Shown: one piece after another, positions 8,523 through 18,007 of the stretch
Position numbering within the stretch: position 1 is the stretch's first letter
Layout of the letters: each line of letters starts with the position of its first letter
Assembly: GCF_030733205.1 (NCBI RefSeq)
Contig: NZ_JASHJL010000009.1
Location: 62,001 to 126,000 of the forward strand
DNA: 64,000 nt
Direction: 5' to 3'
From: Mameliella sp. MMSF_3455
Lineage (GTDB): Bacteria > Pseudomonadota > Alphaproteobacteria > Rhodobacterales > Rhodobacteraceae
Notes under the pieces: model-generated
The model's input: only the letters and a program-made list of their open reading frames with translations
What the model was told of the DNA's origin: nothing
Databases searched by the model: none
Translations under genes and position numbers: made by a program

Positions 8523-10193
8523 TTGCCGAGCCTGCTGCAACAGCAATTGCTCAGGATTCGCTCCGGCTTTGGCCGAGGCTGGGACATGGTGCGCCATCGC
8601 GGGCCGGGCCAGATCCAGTTCTGGTTCATCGCGCTTGGGCTGGGCGTGGCCTCTGGCCTTGCCGCCATCGCCTTTCGCTTTGCGATCGAGAGCCTGCAGA
8701 CCGTGGTTTACGGCACGCCCGATCCACAGAGACTGCATTCCTTTGCCGAGGGCCTGCCCTGGCTTTGGGTTCTGCTGGTCCCGGCGTTGGGCGGCATCGT
8801 GGTGGGCATCATCCTGCATGTGGCCACGCCGGACGGGCGGGTGCGCGCCGTGGCCGACGTGATCGAGGGCGCGGCGCTGAACGACGGACGGGTCGAGAAG
8901 AAGGCCGGGATCGCCTCGGCGCTTTGTTCGTGGATCACCCTGTCGACAGGGGGCAGCACGGGCCGGGAAGGGCCGGTGGTCCATATTGCGGCCATGTGTT
9001 CGAGCTGGGTGGCCAATACGCTGAAGGTGGACGGGATCACCGGGCGCGACCTGCTGGGCTGCGCGGTGGCGGCGGCCGTTTCGGCCAGTTTCAACGCCCC
9101 AATCGCCGGGGCGCTCTTCGCGCTGGAGGTGGTCCTGCGGCACTTCGCGTTGCATGCTTTCGCGCCCATCGTGGTGGCCAGCGCGGCGGGCACCGTCATC
9201 AACCGGCTGGTCTATGGCGACGTGACGGAATTCGTTCTGCCCGGCACGACGACGGTGGAATTCTACCTGGAGCTACCGGCCTTCTTCATCCTCGGGCTGG
9301 TCTGCGGGGGCGTCGCCGTCATCATGATGCAGTCGATCTTTTTCGCTGATGACATGGAGACCCGGCTGCAAAAAAAGCTGGGCCTGCCCTATTGGCTGCG
9401 TCCGGCGGTGGCGGGTCTCTTGCTGGGCGGGGTCGCGATCTTTTTCCCGCATATCATCGGGGTCGGGTACGAAACGACGAGCCGCGCCCTGACCGGCGGC
9501 CTGTTGATGCACGAGGCATTGGTCTTTGCGATGGTCAAGGTGGCGGCGGTGTCGATCACGATGGCGGGGCGTATGGGGGGCGGAATCTTTTCGCCTTCGC
9601 TGATGGTGGGGGCGCTGACCGGACTGGCCTTTGGCCACATCGCAACGAGCGTTTTCCCCGATGTCTCCTCGGCTTTTACGCTCTATGCGCTGGCGGGCAT
9701 GGGCGCGGTGGCGGCTGCGGTGCTGGGAGCGCCGATCTCGACCACGCTGATCGTTTTTGAACTGACAGGGGACTGGCAGACCGGGCTGGCGGTCATGGTG
9801 TCCGTGTCGATGTCGACCGCCCTGGCCAGCCGCGTCGTGGACAGGTCGTTCTTTCTCACCCAGCTGGAGCGCCGCAATGTCCAGCTGGCGGCGGGGCCGC
9901 AGGCCTACCTGCTGGCCATGTTCCGGGTGCAGGGCGTGATGCGCAAGCCGACTGACGAGGGCGCGGCGGACGAGGCAACCTGTGTGCAGATGATCGAGGA
10001 CGGTCTTTATGTTCAGGCCGGGGCAACGCTGAAGACGGCCTTGCCGATGCTGGACCGCACCGGCGAGCCTTTCCTGCCGGTGGTGACGATGGACACGGGC
10101 GAGCCGGTTCTTCAGGGGGCGCTGTTCCACGTCGACGCGCTGAAGGCGTACAACCGGGCCTTGGCGGCCACGGCCGAGGAAGAGCACAGTTGA
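8523..10193 (+). CDS. ClC-type chloride channel/antiporter
   Basis: This is a polytopic inner-membrane ClC protein of about 556 residues. Selectivity-filter and gating motifs are present: GSTGREGPVVHI, with the Glu equivalent to the gating glutamate of E. coli ClcA, GGGIFSPSLMVGA (GxFxP-like) and GAPISTTLIVFELTGD. After the membrane part a 100-residue cytosolic tail resembles a divergent CBS-type domain. No ATG is available near the N-terminus. TTG at 8523 is chosen because AGGGAGG lies five bases upstream; TTG at 8508 or ATG at 8586 are alternatives. Neighbours on both sides are on the opposite strand, so it is monocistronic. Role: halide/proton homeostasis (family inference). Confidence 0.92.
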   Translation: MPSLLQQQLLRIRSGFGRGWDMVRHRGPGQIQFWFIALGLGVASGLAAIAFRFAIESLQTVVYGTPDPQRLHSFAEGLPWLWVLLVPALGGIVVGIILHVATPDGRVRAVADVIEGAALNDGRVEKKAGIASALCSWITLSTGGSTGREGPVVHIAAMCSSWVANTLKVDGITGRDLLGCAVAAAVSASFNAPIAGALFALEVVLRHFALHAFAPIVVASAAGTVINRLVYGDVTEFVLPGTTTVEFYLELPAFFILGLVCGGVAVIMMQSIFFADDMETRLQKKLGLPYWLRPAVAGLLLGGVAIFFPHIIGVGYETTSRALTGGLLMHEALVFAMVKVAAVSITMAGRMGGGIFSPSLMVGALTGLAFGHIATSVFPDVSSAFTLYALAGMGAVAAAVLGAPISTTLIVFELTGDWQTGLAVMVSVSMSTALASRVVDRSFFLTQLERRNVQLAAGPQAYLLAMFRVQGVMRKPTDEGAADEATCVQMIEDGLYVQAGATLKTALPMLDRTGEPFLPVVTMDTGEPVLQGALFHVDALKAYNRALAATAEEEHS

Positions 10194-10203
10194 AGCGGTG
10201 GCC

Positions 10204-11580
10204 CTACTTCTGGATGTAGCGAAGGCCGTCATCGCCGATTTCCTGGCCCGCCAGGTCGGCGTAGCTGGCCCCGGCAGCTAGGGCCATGTCCCAGACCTCG
10301 GCAAAGGAGTGGCGCACCTCCGGCGGCACGGTGCAGCCGCGGGTCTGTTCGATCCAGTCGAATTGCGCATCGGCCATGCCATGAATGCGCGACCAATCCC
10401 AGACGTAGATGTTGAATTCATTGCGCTGGTCCGGGCACTCGAAGCTCAGGACGAACCGGCGGATCATGGCGACGGGAAAATCGGCCTGGAACATGCGCAA
10501 CTCCTCCTCCGACCGTGGCGCCTGGCCCGAGGCGGTGAGGGATTGCTGCACTGCGCGCGCCGCCATCAGCCGGTGCACGGGCCAGCCGTTGTCCTCTGAC
10601 AGCGCGGCCCCTGAGGCGCGGTCGTAGGCCCTGTAGGCAATCGCCAGCGCCTGGTCGTGGTCTTCACGGTCATGATGGGCCTCCCAGAGGTCCAAGAGCG
10701 CCTGCGCGTCCTCTGTGCTGGCGGCCAGTGTCAAGAGGCGCAGCAGCTCGTCGGGGTCGGCAGGAGCGACACGTCCGGCGCGGATGTCCCCGGCCAACCA
10801 GCCCGCGGCGTGCGGATCGCCCGCGGCAGCGGCCAGCCGGTATTCGACGGCGGCGGCCTCGTGGTCGGGGCTGTGCCCGTCCTCGTCCCGCAACAGCAGA
10901 CGTGCGGCGTCCAGCCCCGCGACCGTGTCTCCGGCGCGCAGGGCGGCCCGGTACCAGTCCAGCGCCTTGTCCAGGTCGCGGTCGGTGCCACGGCCGGTTT
11001 CATGCGCGCGGCCCAGCCAGAACATCGCCTGCCCGTCGCCGGCCTCGGCTGCCTGGCGAAAGAGCGCGACGGCCCGGGCGTCGTCCTGTGGCAGGCCCGC
11101 GCCGTCCCAATTCAGGAAGGCGAGGTTCGTCATGGCCATCGGCAAGCCGGCCCCTGCCGCGTCGCGGAACAGGGCTATGGCGCGCTCCATGTCCTTTTCG
11201 ACGCCGCGGCCATCGGCATAGAGCGCGGCGAGATTGTTGATCGCCAGCGGGAATCCCCCCTGCGCGGCGCGGTCATAGAGGCGCGCGGCCTCTGCCACCC
11301 GGTCGTCCGAGGCGTCCAGCGCGCGGGCCAGTTGATAGATGAGCCGCGGGTCGTCGGGATCGGCGGCTAGGGCGGCGCGGCAGGCGGGAATTGCCTGTTC
11401 CACGTCCAGTTTCTCGAAGGGGACGCCTGGAAACGGGGCGGGCAGACCGCTGTCCAGGTTGCTGCCCGCTAACCGGTGACAGGCGGCCTCGTTCTCTGCG
11501 GCATTGGCGGGCTGGGCCATTGCGGCCAGCGCCAGCGCGCTGACGGCGGCAAGGCAGAGGCGGTGTCCTGTCGAATCCAT
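10204..11580 (-). CDS. Secreted Sel1-repeat (TPR-like) protein
   Basis: The protein has 458 residues from the ATG at 11580; a 30-residue upstream in-frame extension lacks sense as a leader. An N-terminal signal peptide is clear (LCLAAVSALALAAMAQPANA). Residues about 80-300 carry Sel1-like repeats, for example YADGRGVEKDMERAIALFRDAA and HETGRGTDRDLDKALDWYRAAL type units (family pattern GxGxxxDxxxAxxxYxxAA). The C-terminal 120 residues are unassigned and contain a Cys pair. Sel1 proteins act as periplasmic scaffolds or in cell-envelope signalling; no specific partner is evident. The stop is 10 bp from the convergent ClC gene. Confidence 0.8.
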   Translation of the reverse strand: MDSTGHRLCLAAVSALALAAMAQPANAAENEAACHRLAGSNLDSGLPAPFPGVPFEKLDVEQAIPACRAALAADPDDPRLIYQLARALDASDDRVAEAARLYDRAAQGGFPLAINNLAALYADGRGVEKDMERAIALFRDAAGAGLPMAMTNLAFLNWDGAGLPQDDARAVALFRQAAEAGDGQAMFWLGRAHETGRGTDRDLDKALDWYRAALRAGDTVAGLDAARLLLRDEDGHSPDHEAAAVEYRLAAAAGDPHAAGWLAGDIRAGRVAPADPDELLRLLTLAASTEDAQALLDLWEAHHDREDHDQALAIAYRAYDRASGAALSEDNGWPVHRLMAARAVQQSLTASGQAPRSEEELRMFQADFPVAMIRRFVLSFECPDQRNEFNIYVWDWSRIHGMADAQFDWIEQTRGCTVPPEVRHSFAEVWDMALAAGASYADLAGQEIGDDGLRYIQK

Positions 11581-11725
11581 GTCGTCCTCGGGCTGTGTCC
11601 GGGCAATCCTAGCCAAGCCTCGGCAGAGGGAAAGGGCCGTGATACCAGTATCTTTGGCCGGGCAGGGCAAAGGCGGGCCCAGAGGGGCCCGCCTGTCCAG
11701 TATGCGCCGGTGTGGACCGGGCGGA

Positions 11726-12709
11726 TCAGTCGATTTTGCCCAGGTTCCGGAGGATGCAGAACTGCATGTCCTGATTGGTGAGGCCTATGCAGGCGGTGAC
11801 GGCATCGGCAAAGTTGTCATATGTCTTGCCGTTTCTGTGTCCGCCGTTGTGGCCGTAATTGTGATCGCGGTCCCAGCCGCCGCCTCTGTGGTTGTTGCGG
11901 TGGCCGTCATGGCGCCCGGCGTTCGGCGGAGCCACATAGCCCGGGTCGCCATTGACGAGGTAATCGCCGTGGGCCCAGCCGGTCTTGCCCGAGGCATGGC
12001 GCAGGAGGATCCACTTGCCCTGGCGGCCAAGCTCGGTCACGCGATCGCGCTGGTTCATGGTCATGACCACCGGGTAGTCGGTGCCGGGACCGTTGCGCAG
12101 GTTCAGCCCGGCGTAGCCCGGTGCGTAGACATAGTAGGTATGCCCGGCGTGGTCGCGGTCATGCCCGTGGCCATGACCCTTGCCCGGGCCCTTGCCATGT
12201 CCTGCGCGGACCTTGTGGGCGGAGAGGAACCGGCGATGGGCATAGCCGACCTTGCCGCGATAAAGGACCTTGTACCATTTGCCGTCCTTGTCGAGCACGC
12301 GCAGCGCGTCGCCATGTGCCATCTTGCCGATGACATGGTGCTTGCGGGATGGGCCGCTGCGCAGGTTCAGGTGTCCGTGGCGCGGTGCGTCGACCCAGTA
12401 GCGTTCGCCCCGGTCGTGGCCGCCGTAGTGGCCGCCATGACGGTGGCCGCGCGGGCGTTGATCGGTCAGGAAGCGGCTGTGCGCCCAGCCGACGCGGCCC
12501 GAGACATGGCGCACCTTGACCCATTTGCCGGGCGCGCGCAGCAGTTCGACCTTGCTGGCGTGGGGCATCTTGCCGATCACCTGGTAATGGGTCGAGGGTC
12601 CGGTGCGGAGGTTGAGAAAACCGTCGCGGGGCGCATCGACCCAGAGGGTCGTGGCCGCGGCCGCGCTGGCGAAGAACAGGGCCGAAAGAAATGTGAGCAA
12701 TCTGAGCAT
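11726..12709 (-). CDS. Secreted triple SH3b-domain protein with His/Gly-rich linkers
   Basis: The protein has 327 residues. The ATG at 12709 is preceded by AAGGAC and starts a signal peptide (LRLLTFLSALFFASAAAA). Three bacterial SH3 domains follow at about residues 22-82, 104-163 and 192-252, each with the (L)NLR(T/S/N)GP core and a GKW.K or GKWILL strand, ending GWAHSRFL, GYAHRRFL or GWAHGDYL. They are joined by His/Gly/Lys/Arg-rich linkers (about 88-101, 170-190, 266-294). The last 30 residues contain two Cys. SH3b domains usually bind cell-wall peptides; the His-rich linkers might bind metal (inference). No operon partner. Confidence 0.82.
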   Translation of the reverse strand: MLRLLTFLSALFFASAAAATTLWVDAPRDGFLNLRTGPSTHYQVIGKMPHASKVELLRAPGKWVKVRHVSGRVGWAHSRFLTDQRPRGHRHGGHYGGHDRGERYWVDAPRHGHLNLRSGPSRKHHVIGKMAHGDALRVLDKDGKWYKVLYRGKVGYAHRRFLSAHKVRAGHGKGPGKGHGHGHDRDHAGHTYYVYAPGYAGLNLRNGPGTDYPVVMTMNQRDRVTELGRQGKWILLRHASGKTGWAHGDYLVNGDPGYVAPPNAGRHDGHRNNHRGGGWDRDHNYGHNGGHRNGKTYDNFADAVTACIGLTNQDMQFCILRNLGKID

Positions 12710-13246
12710 GGGTTCGTCCTTTGTTGTCGGAAGCGATGATCCACACTTGGGCCATTTCACAGGAAACAGGCAATTACGGGCGCTTGTTAGGGGATAGCAT
12801 GGTTTGATTTCAGTATCTTATGCGGTTCGGCCAAATTGGGGTTTTCGATGGGCAAGCGGGATGTTGCCCCCTGAACCGCCTCGACCGAGGGGGAGCGCGT
12901 GCGTTTTGCCACAACCAAAATTGGTAGTAGAAGAAGATCCAACCGTGATCCGCGACCTGGTCTCCTGCTCGTCGCGACCATCTGATTGAGGCTGCACATG
13001 GGGCCGGTGTCAGCCTTGCTTCGCATTCCACGCGGATCGTCCGCAGGGCGTGGGCTCTTGCCGCAAGCGCCCGTTACCTTCGGCGGTTCACCGAACGTGC
13101 TGGACGACCTCGACGCGCTGATGCGGTCAACAAGACTGGATGCTGAGCCCTCTTCTGGATGGCTTGCTGGAACGGCGCGGCTGAACCGCACGCAAAGGCC
13201 CCGCACGCCGGGGCGCACGCGGCCTGAATTCCGTGGAACGGTGTCC
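12710..13246. other. 537 bp stretch without a convincing gene
   Basis: The first bases hold the promoter and ribosome-binding site of the SH3b gene. The remainder has several interrupted frames on both strands but none with a recognisable product, good start or sustained conservation signal. One frame on the plus strand around 12940-13145 reads protein-like for about 60 residues between stops, which could be a decayed gene. I see no terminal inverted repeats. Confidence 0.45.
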
Positions 13247-13588
13247 TCAGATGTGTTCGACCGTCACGCCGTCCTGACCGTAAAAGGCGAGGTGATCCTT
13301 GATCTGGGCGACGTCGCCCTTGGGGTCCTCGTAGGACCAGGCGGCGTTCTCATAGGTCTTCGACTTGGACGCGATCGAAAAATGGCTGGCATCACCCTTG
13401 TGCGGGCAATGGGTGCTGTGATCGGTCCGGTCGAGAAGCGCCATAGCGATGTCGGCACGCGGGAAGTAGATGACCGGGGCGTGGCCGTCCTCGTGCAGCT
13501 CCAGCGCATTGCCGGTTTCACCCAGCACGGCCCCGCCTGCGCGGACAACCCAGGTGCCGGTGGCCGGCGTGATGGTGATTTTGCTCAT
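13247..13588 (-). CDS. DUF427 domain protein
   Basis: This 113-residue cytosolic protein matches the DUF427 family: conserved THCPHKGDASHFS core, YENAAWSYEDPK, and a C-terminal KDHLAFYGQDGVTVE. DUF427 proteins are small beta-rich proteins found widely in bacteria and fungi, with no established biochemical role. The start ATG at 13588 is followed by a standard beta-strand opening. It is separated from the downstream M24 peptidase gene by 59 bp on the same strand; the two could share a transcript, with the peptidase gene distal being unlikely since it lies upstream. Confidence 0.85.
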   Translation of the reverse strand: MSKITITPATGTWVVRAGGAVLGETGNALELHEDGHAPVIYFPRADIAMALLDRTDHSTHCPHKGDASHFSIASKSKTYENAAWSYEDPKGDVAQIKDHLAFYGQDGVTVEHI

Positions 13589-13647
13589 GTCTTATCCCCC
13601 ATGTCTTTTCCCCGCATCACAGACACGGGCATTGTAACGTTGTCATG

Positions 13648-15414
13648 TCAGATGACAGAACATGCGTCCGAGAGCCACTGCCCCGTTGCCGCATCCAGGT
13701 GCGGGGTCAGCAGATCATGCACCCGCCGGTGGTAGTCGTTGAGCCAGTTTCGCTCGTCGGCGGTGAGCAGGTTAGGATCGATCAGCCGCCTGTCTATGGG
13801 CACCCAGGTCAGGGTTTCGAACTGCAACATCTCTGCCACGGTCTGCCCGTAGAGCTTGGGCGCCACTTCCACGGCGATCAGGTTCTCGATCCGGATACCA
13901 TAGGCGCCTTCGCGGTAGAAGCCCGGTTCGTTCGACAGGATCATCCCGGCTTCCAGCGGTACGGTGCCGGTCCGTGCAATGCGCTGCGGCCCTTCGTGCA
14001 CGGACAGGTAGGCGCCGACGCCGTGGCCGGTGCCGTGTCCGTAATCCAGCCCCGCCTCCCAGAGCGCCACGCGGGCAAGGGGATCGATGTCGCGGCCGGC
14101 CAGCCCCTTGGGGAACCGCAGCCGTGACACGGCGATCATCCCCTTGAGAACGCGGGTAAAGGCCTCTGTCTCCTCGGCGCCGGGGGTGCCGATGGCGATG
14201 GTGCGGGTGATGTCGGTGGTGCCGTCGACATATTGCCCGCCACTGTCGACCAACAGCAGCTCTCCGTCGTTCACCTTGCGGTTCGTGTTCTCGGTGACGC
14301 GGTAGTGGACGATGGCACCATTGGGACCGGCGCCCGAGATCGTCTCGAAGGAAATGTCGCGCAGGGCATTGGTGGCGCGGCGCTCTGCTTCCAGCTTTTC
14401 GACCACGGCGATTTCGGTCAGGCTGCCCGGTGGTTGCAGGTCGAGCCAGGCCAGGAAACGCACCATCGCCAGCGCGTCGCGCAGGTGCGCGGCGCGGGTG
14501 CCCTCCAGCTCTGCGGCGTTCTTGCACGCCTTGGGCAGCAGGCAGGGATCGGCGGCCTCTTCCGGGTCGGTCAGCGCCTCGGCCACGGCGACCGGGCAGG
14601 TGGCCGCGTCGATCTGGACCTTGCCTTCGATGGCCGCGAGATCGCCAAGGAAATCGCCGGGCGCGCGCAGCGTCACCTTGTCGCCCAGGTGGTCACCCAG
14701 CCCGGTCAGCTTGGCTGCGTCCATGTAAAGCGTAACCCGCCCGTCGGCGTGGAGCACGGCAAAACCGTGCGGGACCGGGTTGCGGGGGATATCGCTGCCG
14801 CGGATGTTCAAGAGCCAAGCGATGCTGTCGGGCAGGGTGATGACGGCGGCCTTGGCGGTCAATTTCGCGGCCAGTCGGGCGATCTTGTCCTCATGCGCCT
14901 CGCCGGCCAGTTCCAGGGGCTGGGCAAAGACCGCGCCTTGCGGCGGGTCGGGCTGGTCGGGCCAGATGGCATCGACGAGGTTTTCGACCGGGGCCAGCGT
15001 CACATCCGGCAGCTTGCCCGACAGGGTGCGGTTTTGTTCGACGCTCAGAAGCCAAGGATCGAACCCCAGCTTGCCCTTGGGCAGGGCCTCGCCGATCCAG
15101 TCCGCCAGCGAGGTTTCCGGCCAGTCGATCTTTTCGAAATCCGCAGCCACCTGCGCCTTGACCTGCACGCGATAGCGGCTGTCGACGAAGACGGCGGCGC
15201 GTTCGTGCAGTGCGACGCACCAGCCTGCCGACCCGGTAAAGCCGGTCAACCAGGCCAGGCGGTCGTCCCGCGGCGCGACATATTCGCCCTGGTGGGCGTC
15301 CGCACGCGGCACGAGAAATCCGTTCAATCCTGCCTTGGCCAGTTTTTGGCGCAGGGCGGCAAGGCGGGGCGGCCCCTGGTCGGGCGAGGCCGTCTCAGTG
15401 AATGTCTGGAACAT
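13648..15414 (-). CDS. M24B-family Xaa-Pro aminopeptidase
   Basis: This 588-residue cytosolic metallopeptidase removes N-terminal residues preceding proline. ATG 15414 is chosen because AAAGGAG lies 7 bases upstream; the frame extends further but without a ribosome-binding site. The protein has two creatinase-type N-terminal domains (residues 1-300) followed by the pita-bread catalytic domain. Metal ligands are visible in LLVDSGGQYVDGTTDITRT (two Asp), GHGTGHGVGAYLSVHEGP (His) and the Glu residues in LSNEPGFY and RIENLI. The C-terminal M24_C region (MLQFETLTWVPIDRRL) is complete. Long three-domain form like human XPNPEP1 rather than short PepP. Confidence 0.93.
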   Translation of the reverse strand: MFQTFTETASPDQGPPRLAALRQKLAKAGLNGFLVPRADAHQGEYVAPRDDRLAWLTGFTGSAGWCVALHERAAVFVDSRYRVQVKAQVAADFEKIDWPETSLADWIGEALPKGKLGFDPWLLSVEQNRTLSGKLPDVTLAPVENLVDAIWPDQPDPPQGAVFAQPLELAGEAHEDKIARLAAKLTAKAAVITLPDSIAWLLNIRGSDIPRNPVPHGFAVLHADGRVTLYMDAAKLTGLGDHLGDKVTLRAPGDFLGDLAAIEGKVQIDAATCPVAVAEALTDPEEAADPCLLPKACKNAAELEGTRAAHLRDALAMVRFLAWLDLQPPGSLTEIAVVEKLEAERRATNALRDISFETISGAGPNGAIVHYRVTENTNRKVNDGELLLVDSGGQYVDGTTDITRTIAIGTPGAEETEAFTRVLKGMIAVSRLRFPKGLAGRDIDPLARVALWEAGLDYGHGTGHGVGAYLSVHEGPQRIARTGTVPLEAGMILSNEPGFYREGAYGIRIENLIAVEVAPKLYGQTVAEMLQFETLTWVPIDRRLIDPNLLTADERNWLNDYHRRVHDLLTPHLDAATGQWLSDACSVI

Positions 15415-15554
15415 CGGTGACTCCTTTGCGGCGCAGGTTAGCGGCCGCGGCGGCGGTGGCAAGAGCGGGCGAATTGACCCGGTCCGGGCTTTTTCGACCA
15501 TTCGTCGTATTCCATGTGCTAAACCGCTGACAACACGGCAAAGGACAAAGAGCA

Positions 15555-16025
15555 GTGCAGGACGACGCGGAAGCCCGGCGCATCTTTCAGGACATGCTGG
15601 ACCGCTGTGGCGAGGCCATGCTGGCGGGGGACATGGAGGGGGTTCTGCGCTGGTTCGCGATCCCCAACACGGTCGAAAGTTTCGAGGGGCGCCGGGTGCT
15701 GGCTTCGGTGGACGAAACCCGCGAATTGTTCCGTACCATCATGGCGCGCCAGCGAGAGCTGAGCATCACGCATATGATCCGTAAGGTTACCCATGCCGAG
15801 TTCCGCGATGCGGACACGATCCAGGCCACGCATGAGACGCGGTACATCCATCACGGAACGGTCCTGTCCGAATCGCCGCATGTCGGCCTGTCGATCCTGC
15901 ACCGCCACCCGGATTGCTGGAAGGTCCACCACGCCCAGTTCACTGTTGCGGGTCGGAACCCGCTGAACACGGCGATCCAGCGGAGGTTCGAGGCGGACGA
16001 CAGTTCGATCAGCCCGTCCGCTTGA
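15555..16025 (+). CDS. Hypothetical protein, possibly NTF2/SnoaL-like fold
   Basis: This 156-residue protein begins with GTG at 15555, preceded by AAAGGA 11 bases upstream. No signal peptide or membrane segment is visible. The pattern of an N-terminal amphipathic helix ([20 protein letters not shown]) followed by alternating strands with [11 protein letters not shown] and [19 protein letters not shown] resembles NTF2-like small alpha+beta proteins, but this is a guess from layout. Its 3' end overlaps the 3' end of convergent cobT by 17 bp. It is divergent from the M24 peptidase gene. Confidence 0.65.
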   Translation: MQDDAEARRIFQDMLDRCGEAMLAGDMEGVLRWFAIPNTVESFEGRRVLASVDETRELFRTIMARQRELSITHMIRKVTHAEFRDADTIQATHETRYIHHGTVLSESPHVGLSILHRHPDCWKVHHAQFTVAGRNPLNTAIQRRFEADDSSISPSA

Positions 16026-17886
16026 TCCCGGCAAATCGGGCCCTTGCACGCGGGTCGCTGTCAAAGAGCGCGGCAAGCTGTTCGGTCATTGCGCCCGCCA
16101 GCTGTTCGACATCGGTGATGGTCACGGCGCGTTCGTAGTAGCGCGTCACGTCGTGGCCGATGCCGATGGCCAGCAGTTCCACCTGGCGCCGGCGTTCGAC
16201 CATCGCGATCACGTCGCGCAGATGCTTTTCCAGGTAATTGGCCGGGTTCACCGACAGCGTCGAGTCGTCCACCGGCGCACCATCCGAGATCACCATCAGG
16301 ATCTTGCGCGCCTCGCGGCGACCTGCCATGCGGCGGTGCGCCCATTCCAGCGCCTCGCCGTCGATGTTTTCCTTGAGCAGGCCCTCTTTCATCATCAGGC
16401 CAAGGTTGTCACGCGTCCGTCGCCAGGGCGCGTCGGCGTGCTTGTAGATGATGTGGCGCAGGTCGTTGAGGCGGCCGGGCTGCTGTTCGCGGCCGGCGTT
16501 CAGCCAGTCCTCGCGCGCCAGCCCGCCTTTCCAGGCGCGGGTGGTAAAGCCCAGGATCTCGACCTTGACGCTGCAGCGTTCCAGCGTGCGGGCCAGAACA
16601 TCCGCGCAGATCGCGGCGATGGAAATCGGGCGTCCGCGCATCGAACCGGAGTTGTCGAGCAGCAGCGTCACGACCGTGTCGCGGAATTCCATGTCCTTTT
16701 CGACCTTGAAACTCAGTGGCGTCGTCGGGTTCGCCACAACACGGGCAAGGCGTCCGGCGTCCAGGATGCCTTCCTCGCGGTCGAATTCCCAGCTGCGGTT
16801 CTGCTGCGCCTGCAGGCGACGCTGCAGCTTGTTGGCCAGCCGCGACACCGCGCCCTTGAGCGGTTCAAGCTGCTGGTCGAGGTAGGCGCGCAGGCGTTCC
16901 AGCTCGATCGGTTCGGCCAGTTCCTCGGCCGAGATTTCCTCGTCGTGGTCGGTGGAATAGACGCGATACTCGGGGTCGGCCTCCGAGATCGGCTGAGGTG
17001 CTGGCGGCTCCAGTGGCGCCTCGCCCTCGGGCATCTCGGCCTCTTCGCCCAGTTCCTCGTCGGCCATGTCATCCATCGTGACCTGGGCCTGGCTTGGGTC
17101 CTGCGTCTCTTCCTGGGATTGTTCGGGCGAGGCTTCGGATTCCTCGCCGTCCTCGTCGTCATCGCCCGTCGAATCGGGTTCCTGCTGATCGTCCTGCTGG
17201 TCGTCGACGCCCTCTTCCTCGGACTGATCGTCGAGGTCGGGGTCATCGCCCAGCTGGTCGCCATAGCCCAGGTCGGTGATCATCTGGCGGGCGAACTTGG
17301 CAAAGGCCGACTGGTCGGCCAACGTGTCGTCCAGCCGGTCCAGCGTTTCGCTGGCCTGGTTTTCCATGAACCCGCGCCACAGCTCCATGACGTTGGCGGC
17401 GTCGGGTGGCAGGTCGCGGCCCGTGGCAAGGTGGCGGATCAGGTAGTTGGCGGCCTGCGGCAGCGGTGCCTCGGCGGCCTCGCGGATCTGACCGTAGCCG
17501 CGCCTCGCCGCTTCGGCGCCGATCTTGGCGTCGATGTTGCCGGCGGTGCCGGGCATGTCGCGTGCACCCATGGCCTCGCAGCGGGCGGTTTCCATCGCCT
17601 CGTACAGTTCGCGCGCCATGTCGCCCTGGGGCAGGTAGCGCGCGTGAGTGCCCGCATCGTGATAGCGGTGGTACAGCGCAAGCGCATCTGCCGTGCCACG
17701 CGCCAGCATCACCTCGTCCCGCGTCATCCGGCGCGAGACCTGCGGCAGGCGCATCGCCTCGCCGGAGACACCGGCGGGATCGACAGAGTAGCTGACCGAA
17801 AGTTCCGGGTCGTCGGCCATCACCTTGGTGGCTTCGGCGAGGGCCTTCTTGAACGGATCGGCGGGGTTGTCGCTGGGCTTGTTCAT
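16009..17886 (-). CDS. cobT: Cobaltochelatase subunit CobT
   Basis: CobT is the VWA-domain subunit of the aerobic cobaltochelatase CobNST, which inserts Co2+ into hydrogenobyrinic acid a,c-diamide. The protein has 625 residues from ATG 17886 ([16 protein letters not shown]). The middle (about residues 205-310) is an extremely acidic linker, and the C-terminus carries a von Willebrand A domain with an intact MIDAS motif ([11 protein letters not shown]) and SDGAPVDDS. CobS, its AAA+ partner, lies 2.1 kb downstream on the same strand, separated by unrelated genes. The 3' end overlaps the convergent hypothetical gene by 17 bp. Confidence 0.95.
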   Translation of the reverse strand: MNKPSDNPADPFKKALAEATKVMADDPELSVSYSVDPAGVSGEAMRLPQVSRRMTRDEVMLARGTADALALYHRYHDAGTHARYLPQGDMARELYEAMETARCEAMGARDMPGTAGNIDAKIGAEAARRGYGQIREAAEAPLPQAANYLIRHLATGRDLPPDAANVMELWRGFMENQASETLDRLDDTLADQSAFAKFARQMITDLGYGDQLGDDPDLDDQSEEEGVDDQQDDQQEPDSTGDDDEDGEESEASPEQSQEETQDPSQAQVTMDDMADEELGEEAEMPEGEAPLEPPAPQPISEADPEYRVYSTDHDEEISAEELAEPIELERLRAYLDQQLEPLKGAVSRLANKLQRRLQAQQNRSWEFDREEGILDAGRLARVVANPTTPLSFKVEKDMEFRDTVVTLLLDNSGSMRGRPISIAAICADVLARTLERCSVKVEILGFTTRAWKGGLAREDWLNAGREQQPGRLNDLRHIIYKHADAPWRRTRDNLGLMMKEGLLKENIDGEALEWAHRRMAGRREARKILMVISDGAPVDDSTLSVNPANYLEKHLRDVIAMVERRRQVELLAIGIGHDVTRYYERAVTITDVEQLAGAMTEQLAALFDSDPRARARFAGIKRTG

Positions 17887-18007
17887 GGCGCTTGTTATCC
17901 GTCCTTTGGGCGTCGCCCGCAAGGGGTCGTGGGCTTGGTCCGGACCGCTTCGTGAGGTAGGATCGGCACATTCCCTGACCCATTCCCGACCCAAAAGGAT
18001 TTCGATC

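Noticed and set aside
12787-13218. 143-codon minus-strand frame in the gene-free stretch
   Set aside because: Ser/Arg/Pro-rich low-information sequence, no RBS and no family resemblance; kept only as possible decay.
14233-15420. 395-codon plus-strand frame over the Xaa-Pro aminopeptidase gene
   Set aside because: Antisense to a complete M24B gene with intact metal ligands.
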